Shown: positions 1-9,680, counted from the stretch's first letter. The stretch: DNA of 64,000 nt from Bacteroides faecis MAJ27 (GCF_900106755.1 NZ_FNNN01000006.1:62001-126000), one strand, 5' to 3'. Numbers and translations are program-made. The notes: a model not told the origin generated them from the letters alone.

Positions 1-1812
1 TTTGATATTCCACATAAACCCTAACGACCAAAAAGCACCCCAACGATGGTCTTTACCAAAACGGGAAGAAGCATCCGTACGTGCTGCAACTTCCGCATAA
101 TACAAATCCTTATAATTGTATTCTCCACGGAAGAAAAGTGATAAATAAGAATAGGCAGTACTGGCATCTTGCCACGAAGATGCCCGAGTACCAGAAGCTA
201 TATTGGTTAATCGGTCAATGGTCTGTCCTCTCGTAACCACCTGAAATCCGGCAGAACGATAATCTACACCTTCTTGTCCCAATAAAAAATTAAAAGAATG
301 ATCATCATTCAATGCCCAACGATAATTTGCCGTAAGAGTTTCAGTCAAATTAAGCATATCAGACGTGCTTCGTCCTGCACGACCTGACTTATTATTTATA
401 AGATAGCTTGGATAAGATTGCATGAAAGATGTAGAATGCGCATAATCAACACCAAACTGCGCGTGAATCGTCAAATTTTTCAGAGGAGTAACATCTGCAA
501 AAACAGTTGACAATAACTTGTATTTTTCATGTTTTACAGGATTATTCGCCATCCATTCAATAGGATTCTGCCCTATTCCTTTCCAAGTTCCATTATTTTC
601 AGAAGCTAAAGAACCATCCGCATTATAAGGATTCCAGTAAGGCAACATAAAGCGTGAACCGGAAATAGGAGAAAAAAGCGCCATATCTCCTTCTTCAGCC
701 TGCGACACTTCTTCATAAGCCATCATTGTATTAGTTCCTATCTTCAACCAGTTACTAGCTTTCACCTCCGCATTGGTGCGCATGTTATAACGGTGAAAAG
801 TTGAACTTTGAGCAATACCATCCTGATCGTAAAATCCCCCTGAAACGTAGTAGTTCAGACGATCAGTTGCACGATTTACAGATAATTCATAGCTCTGCAA
901 CGGAGCACGATCATTGAATACTTTATCCAACCAATTGACATCAGTACGAGAAAGTAAGTTATAGTCTTTTCCTGCGTCCAAACCTATTTCTTTCTCAAAT
1001 TGAATACGTTCCGGAGTATTCATCATCATCCAGTTATCATCCGACGCCAATTGTGAAAATCCCCATTGCCCACGCAAGGTCACTTTCGCCTTATCCATTG
1101 CCAATCCACGTTTAGAAGTGATAACAACTACACCATTTGCAGCACGGGCACCATAAATAGAAGTTGAAGAAGCATCCTTCAACACCGAAATAGACTCTAT
1201 ATCTCCCGGACTAATTGTATTAAAATCAGCACTGGAAATTGGTACGCCATCCAAAATAAATAACGGAGCCGTACCCGAATTGATAGAGTTAGTGCCTCGA
1301 ATCTGGAAAACAGCCGCTTTGCTAGGTTCTCCCGAGTTGGAAATTACAGATAAGCCCGGTGTCTGTCCCTGTAATGACTGATCGAAGCCTGCTGCCGGTA
1401 CATTTTCCATTTTTTCCGCTTTCACGGTAGCTACGGCACCGGCAATCGTTCCTTTTTTGCGAGTTCCATACGCCACTACCACTACTTCATCTATTAATGC
1501 GGCGTCCGAAACTAAACGAACATTCAGTGTGCCTGTTCGGGCATTGACTTCATGTTGCTGAGATTGCATACCGATGTAAGAAAACGACAAGGTAGTACTT
1601 GCTGTCCCCTTAATCTCAAGAGTGTAATTACCATTAATATCGGTAATCACACCATTTGTAGTACCCTTCTGCAATATAGACACACCAATCATCGGCTCGT
1701 TATCTTCCGCCGAAACGACATGTCCTGTTACCTTATATCCACCTTGTGCAAATAGCATAAGAGGAATATTCAGTAGAGCAAAGAGTACAAACAAGAGAAT
1801 TGATTTTCTCAT
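1..1812 (-). CDS. SusC/RagA-type TonB-dependent outer membrane receptor, N-terminal part
   Basis: The reading frame is open from an ATG at 1812 to the window edge (604 codons), so the C-terminal barrel is missing. I read it from the sequence: signal peptide at residues 1-23 (ending LMLFAQG), a carboxypeptidase-regulatory-like beta-sandwich at about 25-105 (SYIGMQSQ), the DEVVVVAYGTRKKG motif at about 109-122, and a plug domain at about 125-230 (LDGVPISS, SVLKDASSTSIYGARAANGV). These motifs define the SusC family, which imports ligands with a SusD lipoprotein using TonB energy. No STN domain precedes the sandwich, so direct sigma/anti-sigma signalling of the FecA type is not expected. A SusD partner would lie beyond the left edge. 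The substrate cannot be inferred. Confidence 0.95.
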   Translation of the reverse strand, partial: MRKSILLFVLFALLNIPLMLFAQGGYKVTGHVVSAEDNEPMIGVSILQKGTTNGVITDINGNYTLEIKGTASTTLSFSYIGMQSQQHEVNARTGTLNVRLVSDAALIDEVVVVAYGTRKKGTIAGAVATVKAEKMENVPAAGFDQSLQGQTPGLSVISNSGEPSKAAVFQIRGTNSINSGTAPLFILDGVPISSADFNTISPGDIESISVLKDASSTSIYGARAANGVVVITSKRGLAMDKAKVTLRGQWGFSQLASDDNWMMMNTPERIQFEKEIGLDAGKDYNLLSRTDVNWLDKVFNDRAPLQSYELSVNRATDRLNYYVSGGFYDQDGIAQSSTFHRYNMRTNAEVKASNWLKIGTNTMMAYEEVSQAEEGDMALFSPISGSRFMLPYWNPYNADGSLASENNGTWKGIGQNPIEWMANNPVKHEKYKLLSTVFADVTPLKNLTIHAQFGVDYAHSTSFMQSYPSYLINNKSGRAGRSTSDMLNLTETLTANYRWALNDDHSFNFLLGQEGVDYRSAGFQVVTRGQTIDRLTNIASGTRASSWQDASTAYSYLSLFFRGEYNYKDLYYAEVAARTDASSRFGKDHRWGAFWSLGFMWNIK

Positions 1813-2436
1813 CTTTGATACTTGAATTTAAATTAATGAAATTGATTTATTTTTATAGAATGATCTACAAACAAGAATTCGGTACATTATCTTCACGCAT
1901 GAAGTAATAATACACCCGTCCCTCGAGATGATTTGAAGGCATACCTTTTCCACCACCTCAGAATAGGCTATTTTATTAATCTCTAATAAATTAGGATAGG
2001 ATAAGTTAACTCGGCTGGTTCTTAATATTACGCCAAATGTCTAAATAGATTTTTTGTGTTGTTGCTGCGTCAATGCTAAATAAGTGTCTATCCATCTCTC
2101 TTATGTTATAAAATATTAGTGCTTATCGTTTGTTTAGGTGTTATTAACCTATAAAATTGCTTTATATCGGTTACAAATATAATTATAAAAGTTAAATGAA
2201 AGAAACTAAAAGTCGCATTTTTTATACTAAATTTCCTCTATATATCCTTTTATCGTTTATTTAACCAAATATTATCGAAAATTCACGTGTAACAAAGAAT
2301 ATATATCAAAATAGGCATAAAATAGATTTCAAATTGTCAGATCAATTAATTGTCTAAACAACAGTTAGCAAAACTATCTATAAAAGTGATTTTTAAGGAT
2401 TCACTACTGAAAAGACAAAATTCCAATTATATTTCC
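1813..2436. other. Long noncoding stretch between divergent susC and nadE
   Basis: About 620 bp, AT-rich, without a convincing reading frame. It holds the candidate minus-strand promoter at 2174-2205 and, nearer nadE, a 10-bp palindrome CAATTAATTG inside a poly-A/T background. I see no cobalamin or other riboswitch consensus and no tRNA. Confidence 0.5.
2174..2205 (-). promoter_or_regulatory. Candidate promoter for the leftmost SusC gene
   Basis: On the minus strand TATATTTG (2174-2181) matches the Bacteroides -7 consensus TAnnTTTG. TTTC (2202-2205) lies 20 nt upstream, close to the -33 TTTG. Use of this promoter would give a leader of about 355 nt before the ATG at 1812. Candidate only, from pattern. 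Confidence 0.45.
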
Positions 2437-2444
2437 TATTTTTG
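2437..2444 (+). promoter_or_regulatory. -7 promoter element of nadE
   Basis: TATTTTTG matches TAnnTTTG and sits 28 nt before the nadE ATG. No good -33 TTTG is visible at 19-21 nt upstream. Confidence 0.5.
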
Positions 2445-2472
2445 CACCCACTATATATAAATAAGGTACAAG

Positions 2473-4398
2473 ATGAATTACGGATTCGTAAAAGTAGCTG
2501 CGGCTGTGCCACACGTTAAAGTGGCTGACTGCAAATTCAATGTAGAGAAAATAGAGAGTCTGATTGCAATAGCCGAAGGCAAAGGAGTGCAAGTCATTGT
2601 ATTTCCGGAAATGAGCATTACCGGATATACCTGTGGAGACCTGTTCGGACAGCAAATTTTGCTTGAAGAAGCAGAAATGGGATTAATGCAGATTTTAAAC
2701 AACACCCGTCAATTAGATATTATTTCTATCGTCGGTATGCCTGTTATCGCAAACTCAACAGTGATAAATGCTGCTGTCGTAATTCAAAGAGGAAAAGTGT
2801 TAGGTGTTGCAGCTAAAACTTATCTGCCTAATTACAAAGAGTTTTACGAACAACGATGGTTTACTTCCGCACTTCAGTTGACAGAAAATACCGTACGTCT
2901 ATGCGGACAAATAATTCCAATAGGAGCCAATTTAATTTTCGAGACTTCAGATACAACTTTTGGAGTTGAAATCTGTGAAGACCTGTGGGCGACCATTCCC
3001 CCCAGTTCCTCACTAGCCCTGCAAGGAGCTGAAATTATCTTTAACATGTCTGCTGACAATGAAGGTATTGGAAAGAATCATTATCTCTGTTCACTGATCA
3101 GCCAGCAATCTGCCCGCTGCATAGCAGGTTATGTTTTTTCATCCTGTGGATTCGGGGAGTCTACTACAGACGTCGTTTTTGCAGGAAACGGATTAATCTA
3201 TGAGAATGGTACACTCTTGGCACGTAGCGAACGTTTCAGCATGCAGGAGCAGTTGATTATCAGTGAGATCGATGTGGAACGTATACGAGCTGAGCGTAGA
3301 ATTAATACGACCTTTGCTGCTAATCAGGGAAATCTTGGAGATAAAAAGAAAATTTCTATTGCAACAGAATTTGTTAATAGCAAAGAGCTGGTTTTAACGC
3401 GTAAATTCAATCCACATCCTTTTGTACCACAAGGGAAAGAGCTAAATGAACGTTGTGAAGAGGTATTCTCTATTCAGATAGCCGGTCTGGCACAACGCCT
3501 GGTACACACCGGAGCAAAAACAGCTGTAGTCGGAATTTCCGGAGGACTAGACTCTACGCTGGCATTATTAGTTTGCGTCAAGACCTTTGATAAACTAGGA
3601 TTATCCCGAAAAGATATTTTAGGAATTACCATGCCTGGCTTCGGCACTACCGACCGTACCTATAATAATGCATTGGACTTAATGAAATCTTTAGGTATCT
3701 CCATTCGTGAAATCAGTATTAAAGAAGCATGTATCCAGCATTTCAAGGACATTAACCATGATATAAATGTACACGATGTCACCTACGAAAATTCTCAGGC
3801 ACGCGAACGTACACAAATACTGATGGATATTGCCAACCAGACATGGGGTATGGTCGTAGGCACCGGCGATTTATCGGAACTGGCATTGGGATGGGCTACA
3901 TACAATGGTGACCATATGTCAATGTATGGCGTCAATGCAAGCATTCCTAAAACATTAGTGAAATACCTCGTACAATGGGTGGCAGAAAATGGAGTGGATG
4001 ATACTTCCAAAGCGACTTTACTGGACATTGTGGATACGCCAATCAGTCCGGAACTGATTCCTGCGGATGAAAACGGCGAGATCAAGCAAAAGACTGAAGA
4101 CTTGGTAGGCCCCTATGAATTGCATGATTTTTTCCTTTATTATTTTATGCGGTTTGGATTCCGTCCTTCGAAAATTTTCTATTTAGCTAATGTTGCTTTC
4201 AAAGGAGTATATGATGAAGAAACGATCAAGAAATGGTTGTCCACTTTCTTCCGACGCTTCTTCAATCAGCAGTTCAAGCGTTCTTGTCTGCCCGACGGTC
4301 CCAAAGTGGGTAGTATTTCTATAAGTCCGAGAGGCGACTGGCGGATGCCAAGTGACGCAAGTTCAGCGATTTGGCTCAAAGAAATTGAGAATTTATAA
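2473..4398 (+). CDS. nadE: Glutamine-dependent NAD+ synthetase
   Basis: 641 residues with two fused domains, the usual length of the glutamine-using class. The nitrilase-fold glutaminase at about 5-270 shows the expected triad: Glu46 (FPEMSITGYTCGDL), Lys115 (AAKTYLPNY) and Cys168 (GVEICEDLW). The synthetase at about 325-641 carries the ATP pyrophosphatase loop SGGLDST (356-362) and GTGDLSELALGW. It makes NAD+ from nicotinic acid adenine dinucleotide with ammonia released from glutamine, in the cytoplasm. It is a single gene, divergent from susC and convergent with the phosphatase gene that follows. Confidence 0.97.
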   Translation: MNYGFVKVAAAVPHVKVADCKFNVEKIESLIAIAEGKGVQVIVFPEMSITGYTCGDLFGQQILLEEAEMGLMQILNNTRQLDIISIVGMPVIANSTVINAAVVIQRGKVLGVAAKTYLPNYKEFYEQRWFTSALQLTENTVRLCGQIIPIGANLIFETSDTTFGVEICEDLWATIPPSSSLALQGAEIIFNMSADNEGIGKNHYLCSLISQQSARCIAGYVFSSCGFGESTTDVVFAGNGLIYENGTLLARSERFSMQEQLIISEIDVERIRAERRINTTFAANQGNLGDKKKISIATEFVNSKELVLTRKFNPHPFVPQGKELNERCEEVFSIQIAGLAQRLVHTGAKTAVVGISGGLDSTLALLVCVKTFDKLGLSRKDILGITMPGFGTTDRTYNNALDLMKSLGISIREISIKEACIQHFKDINHDINVHDVTYENSQARERTQILMDIANQTWGMVVGTGDLSELALGWATYNGDHMSMYGVNASIPKTLVKYLVQWVAENGVDDTSKATLLDIVDTPISPELIPADENGEIKQKTEDLVGPYELHDFFLYYFMRFGFRPSKIFYLANVAFKGVYDEETIKKWLSTFFRRFFNQQFKRSCLPDGPKVGSISISPRGDWRMPSDASSAIWLKEIENL

Positions 4399-4418
4399 TC
4401 ACTCATATTCTTTCTTCT

Positions 4419-4472
4419 GTGACATTTTTGTATTTATTCTAAGTATTATACGGGGAAAATCAAAAATGTCAC
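4419..4472. repeat. 12-bp perfect inverted repeat between convergent genes
   Basis: GTGACATTTTTG (4419-4430) and CAAAAATGTCAC (4461-4472) are exact inverted copies with 30 nt between them. A second overlapping pair, AGTATTATA (4442-4450) and TATAATACT (4478-4486), could form a competing hairpin. It lies between the nadE stop and the stop of the phosphatase gene, so it may end transcripts from both sides. Neither strand has the U-tract of a classical intrinsic terminator. Confidence 0.7.
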
Positions 4473-4476
4473 AAGA

Positions 4477-5034
4477 TTATAATACTTCTCTTTTGATACG
4501 TTCTATATCAGCCTTCTCAATGGTACGAATGATATTCTTATAAATGCGATGAAAACCGAAGCCTCCTTCGGTCATTTCCTGAATAGCCTTTTGCTTGGAT
4601 ACTCCTTGAAATACGATACGATACATAGCGCACACCGCCCCTGTCCTATCGGAACCGTGATGACAATGAAAAACGATCGGGCCTTTGCGGTTCCTGATAA
4701 TGCGCAACGCTTTTATCAGTTGTTCTTCATTGACTGAATGCGCTTTCATTTTTAGCCGATGAAGTTTTATCTTTGTTTCTGCCGCCTCATCATCGTCACT
4801 ATGCCGGTTGCGGAGATTCAGCACTTCACGAATACCATATTTCTCCAAAGCCTTAAAGTCTGTATCCGACGGTTGTTCCGAACGATATACGCCCGAGTCT
4901 ATCTTATATAAATTATCCAGTTTACTACCGGGAACAGCTATCTTTTCAGCAGTCATATTCTGACCAAAAGCCGAAAAAGAAACCACTATCCCGATAAATA
5001 AACTAAGCCAGATTCGTTTATTATTGACTATCAT
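4477..5034 (-). CDS. Secreted dual-specificity-type phosphatase
   Basis: 185 residues with a signal peptide (about 1-24, ending SFSAFGQ) and the cysteine phosphatase signature HCHHGSDRTG, giving Cys124 and Arg130 of CX5R. The fold resembles compact dual-specificity or plant/fungal atypical (Siw14-like) phosphatases, some of which act on inositol polyphosphates. The real substrate is unknown and it probably works in the periplasm. It starts 20 bp after hisB and ends just before the 4419-4472 inverted repeat, so it is likely the last gene of the his transcript. I see no reason to link it to histidine synthesis. Confidence 0.85.
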   Translation of the reverse strand: MIVNNKRIWLSLFIGIVVSFSAFGQNMTAEKIAVPGSKLDNLYKIDSGVYRSEQPSDTDFKALEKYGIREVLNLRNRHSDDDEAAETKIKLHRLKMKAHSVNEEQLIKALRIIRNRKGPIVFHCHHGSDRTGAVCAMYRIVFQGVSKQKAIQEMTEGGFGFHRIYKNIIRTIEKADIERIKREVL

Positions 5035-5054
5035 ACAGCAATCTCATAAGATAG

Positions 5055-6179
5055 TTATAATACTCCTTTACTCGACGGGAGCTCAAAATGATAAATATCT
5101 CTTTTCAATGCCATTTTCAAGGCACGTGCAAGCGCTTTAAAGATTCCTTCTATCTTATGATGCTCATTCTGTCCTTCTGCTTTGATATTCAGATTCATTT
5201 TTGCAGCATCACTAAGCGATTTAAAGAAATGAAGAAACATCTCCGTGGGCATCTCCCCTATTTTCTCACGTTTAAATTCCGCATCCCATACCAGCCAAGG
5301 GCGACCTCCAAAGTCCAGACATACCTGACACAGACAATCATCCATAGGTAATGCGTAACCATAGCGTTCTATTCCACGCTTACTTCCCAAAGCCTGATAG
5401 ATACAATCCCCCAAAGCAATAGCAGTATCTTCAATGGTATGATGTTCGTCTACTTCCAAATCTCCTTTTACCTGAATAGTCAGATCCATACCAGAATGCT
5501 TGCCTATCTGTTCAAGCATATGATCAAAGAAACCAAGTCCGGTAGCAATGTTGCAATTTCCATTTCCGTCCAGATTCAGAGCCACGTAAATATCTGTTTC
5601 TTTAGTAGTACGACGAACTTCCGCTTTCCGTTCTCCCGCAAAGAGGAATTCAGCAATCCGATCCCAGTCCGTAGTAGCAAGTGTGCATACCTCTTCCAAT
5701 CCTTTTTCTTGCAAACCAGCCACTGAATCTTGCAAATAGATAGCACGACAACCTAAATTTTTCGCTAATTCGACATCGGTAGGGCGGTCACCAATTACAA
5801 AACTTCCTGCCAAATCATATTCCGGATTATCGATGTACTTCGTCAACATTCCGGTACGCGGTTTACGAGTCGGTGCATGATCTTCCGGAAAACTGCGGTC
5901 GATCAGAATATCATCAAAGGTAATCCCTTCTCCTGCTAATGTTTTCAACATTAAATTGTGAGCAGACCAGAAGGTCTCTTCCGGAAAAGAAGAGGTTCCC
6001 AATCCATCCTGATTAGTCACCATCACAAACTCAAAATCCAATTTGCTACGGACAAATCCCAGATTACGAAAAACCTTCGGATAAAACTCTAATTTCTCCA
6101 ACGAATCGAGTTGATAGTCTACAGGCGGTTCTATGACTAAGGTACCATCTCTATCTATAAATAAGACTTTCTTCTTCAT
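5055..6179 (-). CDS. hisB: Bifunctional histidinol-phosphatase / imidazoleglycerol-phosphate dehydratase
   Basis: 374 residues in the two-domain arrangement known from enterobacteria. The N-terminal HAD phosphatase (1-165) has DRDGT with Asp9 and Asp11. The C-terminal dehydratase (about 185-374) has the two metal-binding motifs EHHTIEDTA and EHHKIEG. It catalyses the seventh step (imidazoleglycerol phosphate to imidazoleacetol phosphate) and the ninth step (histidinol phosphate to histidinol) of histidine synthesis. It begins 3 bp after hisC, so the two genes are probably translated from one message under the his leader. Confidence 0.97.
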   Translation of the reverse strand: MKKKVLFIDRDGTLVIEPPVDYQLDSLEKLEFYPKVFRNLGFVRSKLDFEFVMVTNQDGLGTSSFPEETFWSAHNLMLKTLAGEGITFDDILIDRSFPEDHAPTRKPRTGMLTKYIDNPEYDLAGSFVIGDRPTDVELAKNLGCRAIYLQDSVAGLQEKGLEEVCTLATTDWDRIAEFLFAGERKAEVRRTTKETDIYVALNLDGNGNCNIATGLGFFDHMLEQIGKHSGMDLTIQVKGDLEVDEHHTIEDTAIALGDCIYQALGSKRGIERYGYALPMDDCLCQVCLDFGGRPWLVWDAEFKREKIGEMPTEMFLHFFKSLSDAAKMNLNIKAEGQNEHHKIEGIFKALARALKMALKRDIYHFELPSSKGVL

Positions 6180-6182
6180 AAG

Positions 6183-7223
6183 TTATACTTGGTATTTCTT
6201 GAGAGTAGCGATAAGATTATAATTCTCGACGCGTGTACCTACCGTTACACGCAGGCAATTACAGCAAAGGGAAATAGAATGGCGATTTCTCACAATAATT
6301 CCTTCCCCAACCAAATAATTGTAGATTTTCACAGCATCTGTCACTTTCACCAAAAAGAAATTTGCATCGGAAGGGAACATTTTGACAGTGCAAGGCAACT
6401 TTGAAAATTCTTCTTCCAAATAATCACGCTCTTCTTTCAATGTTTTTACCCAACGTTCTATCTCATAATATTTATGCAGCATGGCTATTGCTTGCTGTTG
6501 CGTGAGCTGATTGACATTATAAGGATATTTGATCTTACTCAGAATACCGATAATATCTACAGACGCAAATGCCATTCCCAGACGGATAGCAGCACATCCC
6601 CAAGCTTTAGAGAAGGTTTGAAATACAATCAGGTTCGGATATTTATCCAACTCTTCCAAGAAAGACGGTGCTTCCGAAAAATCATTATAAGCCTCATCCA
6701 AAATAACCAGCCCCTCAAATTCTTTCAGAAGCTTTTCTATTTCAGACCGGAGCAAATCATTGCCTGTCGGATTATTAGGCGAACAAAGGAAAATCATTTT
6801 AGTATGATCATCTGCAGCTGCCAATAACTGATCTGCCGAAAACTGAAAGTTATCATCCAATAAGACTTTCCTATATTCCACATTATTCACATCCGCACAA
6901 ACCTGATACATACCATAAGTAGGATCAATAGCAACGACATTATCTATTCCCGGCTCACAAAAAGCACGAAAAACCAGATCAATGGCTTCATCACTTCCAT
7001 TGCCTAGAAAGATATGTTCGGGTGCCACTTTCTTTATTTTTGCCAACAGTTTTTTCAGATCCCATTGCATAGGATCAGGGTAACGATTGTGAGGCATATT
7101 ATATGGATTTTCGTTTGCATCCAGAAAAATAGAGGCTGTCACTCCTTTATATTCATCGCGTGCCGAAGAGTAAGGCTTTAACTTCCAGATATTCGGACGA
7201 GTCAGTTCTTGTAATGTTTTCAT
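6183..7223 (-). CDS. hisC: Histidinol-phosphate aminotransferase
   Basis: 346 residues, a class I/II PLP aminotransferase. The PLP lysine is Lys206 in [15 protein letters not shown], with SPNNPTGN (148-155) and LDEAYNDF (175-182) around the cofactor. It converts imidazoleacetol phosphate to histidinol phosphate with glutamate as amino donor. It lies between hisD (37 bp upstream) and hisB (3 bp downstream), which supports hisC over other aminotransferases of the same fold. Confidence 0.96.
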   Translation of the reverse strand: MKTLQELTRPNIWKLKPYSSARDEYKGVTASIFLDANENPYNMPHNRYPDPMQWDLKKLLAKIKKVAPEHIFLGNGSDEAIDLVFRAFCEPGIDNVVAIDPTYGMYQVCADVNNVEYRKVLLDDNFQFSADQLLAAADDHTKMIFLCSPNNPTGNDLLRSEIEKLLKEFEGLVILDEAYNDFSEAPSFLEELDKYPNLIVFQTFSKAWGCAAIRLGMAFASVDIIGILSKIKYPYNVNQLTQQQAIAMLHKYYEIERWVKTLKEERDYLEEEFSKLPCTVKMFPSDANFFLVKVTDAVKIYNYLVGEGIIVRNRHSISLCCNCLRVTVGTRVENYNLIATLKKYQV

Positions 7224-7260
7224 ATATGATTTCTTTTATTACGGTCACTACTTGATCATT

Positions 7261-8544
7261 TTATTTCAAGGAACTCAGACGAACAGTAACGGCATTCTTA
7301 TGTGCATCCAACAACTCGTTTGCCGCCATCTCTTCAATAGCCGGTCCAATCGCCTTCATTCCTTCCGGAAGAATCTCCTGGAAAGTGATTTTTCGAATGA
7401 AGCTATCCAGACTTACTCCGCTATATGCTTTTGCATAGCCATTTGTCGGCAGAGTATGGTTGGTTCCGGACGCATAATCACCGGCACTTTCAGGAGTCAA
7501 GGAACCTAAGAAAACAGAACCGGCATTCGTTACTCTCTCAGCAACTTCCATATAATTTTCGGTCTCTACAATCAAATGTTCGGGAGCATATGCATTTGTC
7601 AGCTCCAATGCCTCGTCCATGTCTTTTACAAGAATCAGCTTACTATTTTCCAAAGACTTCGCTGCAATTTCCCGACGGGGCAATTTTGCCAGTTGCCGCT
7701 CTACTTCTTCCATCACTTCCATCTGAAGTTTCTCAGAAGTAGTTATCAGCATAGCCTGGCTGTCAATTCCGTGCTCAGCCTGCGAAAGCAAATCTGCAGC
7801 GACAAAAACAGGACTGGCAGATGCATCGGCCAGTACTTCAACTTCAGAAGGACCGGCAGGCATATCGATCGCTACATCACGCAAACTTACCAACTGCTTG
7901 GCAGCCGTCACATATTGATTTCCCGGACCAAAGATTTTATAGACTTTGGGAACACTTTCCGTTCCATATGCCATTGCAGCAATGGCTTGCACACCTCCTG
8001 CTTTGAAGATTTTACTAACTCCCGCCAACTGTGCAGCGAAAAGAATAGCCGGATGGATATTTCCATTCTTATCCGGAGGAGTGCAAAGTACAATTTCCTT
8101 GCATCCTGCAATTTTAGCGGGAACAGCTAACATCAGTACTGTTGAAAAGAGCGGTGCTGTTCCTCCCGGAATGTAAAGACCTACCTTTTCAATACCCACT
8201 GCTTTTTGCCAGCAGGTCACTCCATTCATTGTTTCTACCTTTTTACCTACAAAACGCTGGGAAGAGTGAAAAGTTTCAATATTTCTTTTAGCCAGAGATA
8301 TAGCAGCCTTCAGTTCGTCACTCACCAGTTCGTCAGCTTTCTTTATTTCTTCGGTAGTCACTGCGAGAGAAGATAAAGTCACTTTATCAAAAGCAGCTTC
8401 ATATTCCAGAACAGCCTTATCCCCTTCTGCCCTCACCTTATTTATAATGGCACGAACCGTATCAAACAGATTCTCGGTATTCAATGCCGGACGTTTCAGG
8501 AGTTCTGCCCACTGTTCTTTGGATGGATATTTAATTAATTTCAT
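7261..8544 (-). CDS. hisD: Histidinol dehydrogenase
   Basis: 427 residues, the family's full length. Recognisable segments are GLYIPGGTAPLFSTVLM, FGPGNQYVTAAKQLV, DMPAGPSEVEVLAD, SQAEHGIDSQ (metal-site Gln and His) and APEHLIV. It carries out the last two oxidations, L-histidinol to L-histidine, with NAD+ and zinc. It follows hisG by 31 bp and precedes hisC by 37 bp in the operon. Confidence 0.97.
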   Translation of the reverse strand: MKLIKYPSKEQWAELLKRPALNTENLFDTVRAIINKVRAEGDKAVLEYEAAFDKVTLSSLAVTTEEIKKADELVSDELKAAISLAKRNIETFHSSQRFVGKKVETMNGVTCWQKAVGIEKVGLYIPGGTAPLFSTVLMLAVPAKIAGCKEIVLCTPPDKNGNIHPAILFAAQLAGVSKIFKAGGVQAIAAMAYGTESVPKVYKIFGPGNQYVTAAKQLVSLRDVAIDMPAGPSEVEVLADASASPVFVAADLLSQAEHGIDSQAMLITTSEKLQMEVMEEVERQLAKLPRREIAAKSLENSKLILVKDMDEALELTNAYAPEHLIVETENYMEVAERVTNAGSVFLGSLTPESAGDYASGTNHTLPTNGYAKAYSGVSLDSFIRKITFQEILPEGMKAIGPAIEEMAANELLDAHKNAVTVRLSSLK

Positions 8545-8575
8545 CGGTCAAATTAGAATTCAGAGTTCATAATAA

Positions 8576-9427
8576 TTAAACGATCATTTTTTCAATGGGC
8601 AATACCAAAATACCTTCTGCTCCAAGCCCTTTCAATTTTCCTATAATTTCCCAGAAACGTTTCTCGTCCAATACCGTATGAACAGAGCACCAGCCTTCCT
8701 GTGCCAACGGCATAACGGTAGGACTCTTCATACCCGGTAATACAGCGATAATCTCTTCCAGTTTGTCTTTCGGTGCATTCATCAATACATATTTCTTATC
8801 TTCAGCAGTCTTCACAGCATCCATACGGAACAGAAGTTCTTCTAACACCGCTTTCTTCTCATCAGTCATGTTCTTGTTACCAATCAACAGCGCCTCAGAT
8901 TTCATCACGACTTCCACCTCTTTCAGACGATTGCTGACCAATGTAGAACCGGAACTTACAATATCAAAAATAGCATCAGCCAGTCCGATGCCCGGAGATA
9001 CTTCTACCGAACCTGTTATAACATGTATTTCCGCATTTACACCGTTCTTTTTCAGAAAGTTTTTCAGAATAACCGGATAAGACGTTGCTATTTTCTTACC
9101 ATTGAACCAAGACAATCCCGGATACTCAATGTCTTTGGGCATAGCCAGTGACAAACGACACTTACTGAATCCCAATCGCTTTATGATTGCTGCATCCTCT
9201 TCTTTCTCCATAAACTCATTCTCACCGACAATTCCCAAATCAGCTACACCGGTAGCTACTGTTTGCGGGATATCATCGTCACGAAGAAATAAAACTTCGA
9301 TAGGAAAATTAGAAGACTGCACCAACAAGGTGCGCTTCGTTGTACTGATTTTAATATCCGACTCTCCTAAAAGTGCCATAGTCTCTTCGAAGAGACGTCC
9401 TTTGGCTTGTACTGCGATTCTTAACAT
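8576..9427 (-). CDS. hisG: ATP phosphoribosyltransferase, long form
   Basis: 283 residues, so the long HisG with its own C-terminal regulatory domain (about 210-283) and no need for HisZ. The N-terminal part shows RIAVQAKGRLFEE and GVADLGIVGENEF, and the phosphate-binding region lies in DAIFDIVSSGSTL. It joins ATP and PRPP to start histidine synthesis and is normally inhibited by histidine. First structural gene of the operon, about 125 nt after the leader peptide stop and downstream of the attenuator. Confidence 0.97.
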   Translation of the reverse strand: MLRIAVQAKGRLFEETMALLGESDIKISTTKRTLLVQSSNFPIEVLFLRDDDIPQTVATGVADLGIVGENEFMEKEEDAAIIKRLGFSKCRLSLAMPKDIEYPGLSWFNGKKIATSYPVILKNFLKKNGVNAEIHVITGSVEVSPGIGLADAIFDIVSSGSTLVSNRLKEVEVVMKSEALLIGNKNMTDEKKAVLEELLFRMDAVKTAEDKKYVLMNAPKDKLEEIIAVLPGMKSPTVMPLAQEGWCSVHTVLDEKRFWEIIGKLKGLGAEGILVLPIEKMIV

Positions 9428-9469
9428 GATTTTATTTATTATTTTATGATTTACAATTCGAACAATTCA

Positions 9470-9505
9470 GAAATAAAAAAAGGCTTACCGTATTCGGTAA
9501 GCCTT
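9470..9505 (-). terminator. his operon attenuator (intrinsic terminator)
   Basis: Inverted arms AAGGCTTACCG (9480-9490) and CGGTAAGCCTT (9495-9505) form a perfect 11-bp stem with a 4-nt loop, followed on the minus strand by seven U residues (9480-9474). It lies between the leader peptide and hisG, where it would stop transcription when the leader is fully translated. Confidence 0.93.
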
Positions 9506-9550
9506 CGTTATCTTTATAGAGTTATACACACTATCAATCACGCCCACCGA
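9494..9550 (-). promoter_or_regulatory. his antiterminator pairing segments
   Basis: On the minus strand TCGGTGGGC (9550-9542), one base after the leader stop codon, can pair over 9 bp (two G-U) with GCTTACCGA (9502-9494), which contains most of the promoter-proximal arm of the terminator. A ribosome stalled on the His codons would leave the first segment free to form this antiterminator. A ribosome reaching the stop would cover it and let the terminator form. The pairing is seen in the sequence; the mechanism follows known his attenuation. Confidence 0.75.
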
Positions 9551-9551
9551 G

Positions 9552-9599
9552 TTATTCGTTAGGAAAATGATGATGATGATGTGCAACTGTATATTTCAT
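9552..9599 (-). CDS. his operon leader peptide
   Basis: A 15-codon frame starting ATG at 9599 encodes MKYTVAHHHHHFPNE and ends TAA at 9552. Five consecutive His codons (all CAT) make up a third of the peptide. It lies between a complete promoter and the terminator that precedes hisG. The peptide is a ribosome-position sensor for charged tRNA-His rather than a functional product, as in enterobacterial his leaders. hisL is the name used there; orthology by descent is not claimed. Confidence 0.93.
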   Translation of the reverse strand: MKYTVAHHHHHFPNE

Positions 9600-9619
9600 A
9601 TTTCTTTTATTTAATGCGA

Positions 9620-9651
9620 CAAAAGTAAAGCATTCGTTTGATACTTCCAAA
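9620..9651 (-). promoter_or_regulatory. his operon promoter
   Basis: On the minus strand TTTG (9651-9648), a 20-nt spacer and TACTTTTG (9627-9620) match the full Bacteroides vegetative promoter. Transcription would begin near 9613-9616, about 15 nt before the leader peptide ATG. Confidence 0.85.
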
Positions 9652-9680
9652 CATTTATCACAAAAAGTTCAGTTTTTATT

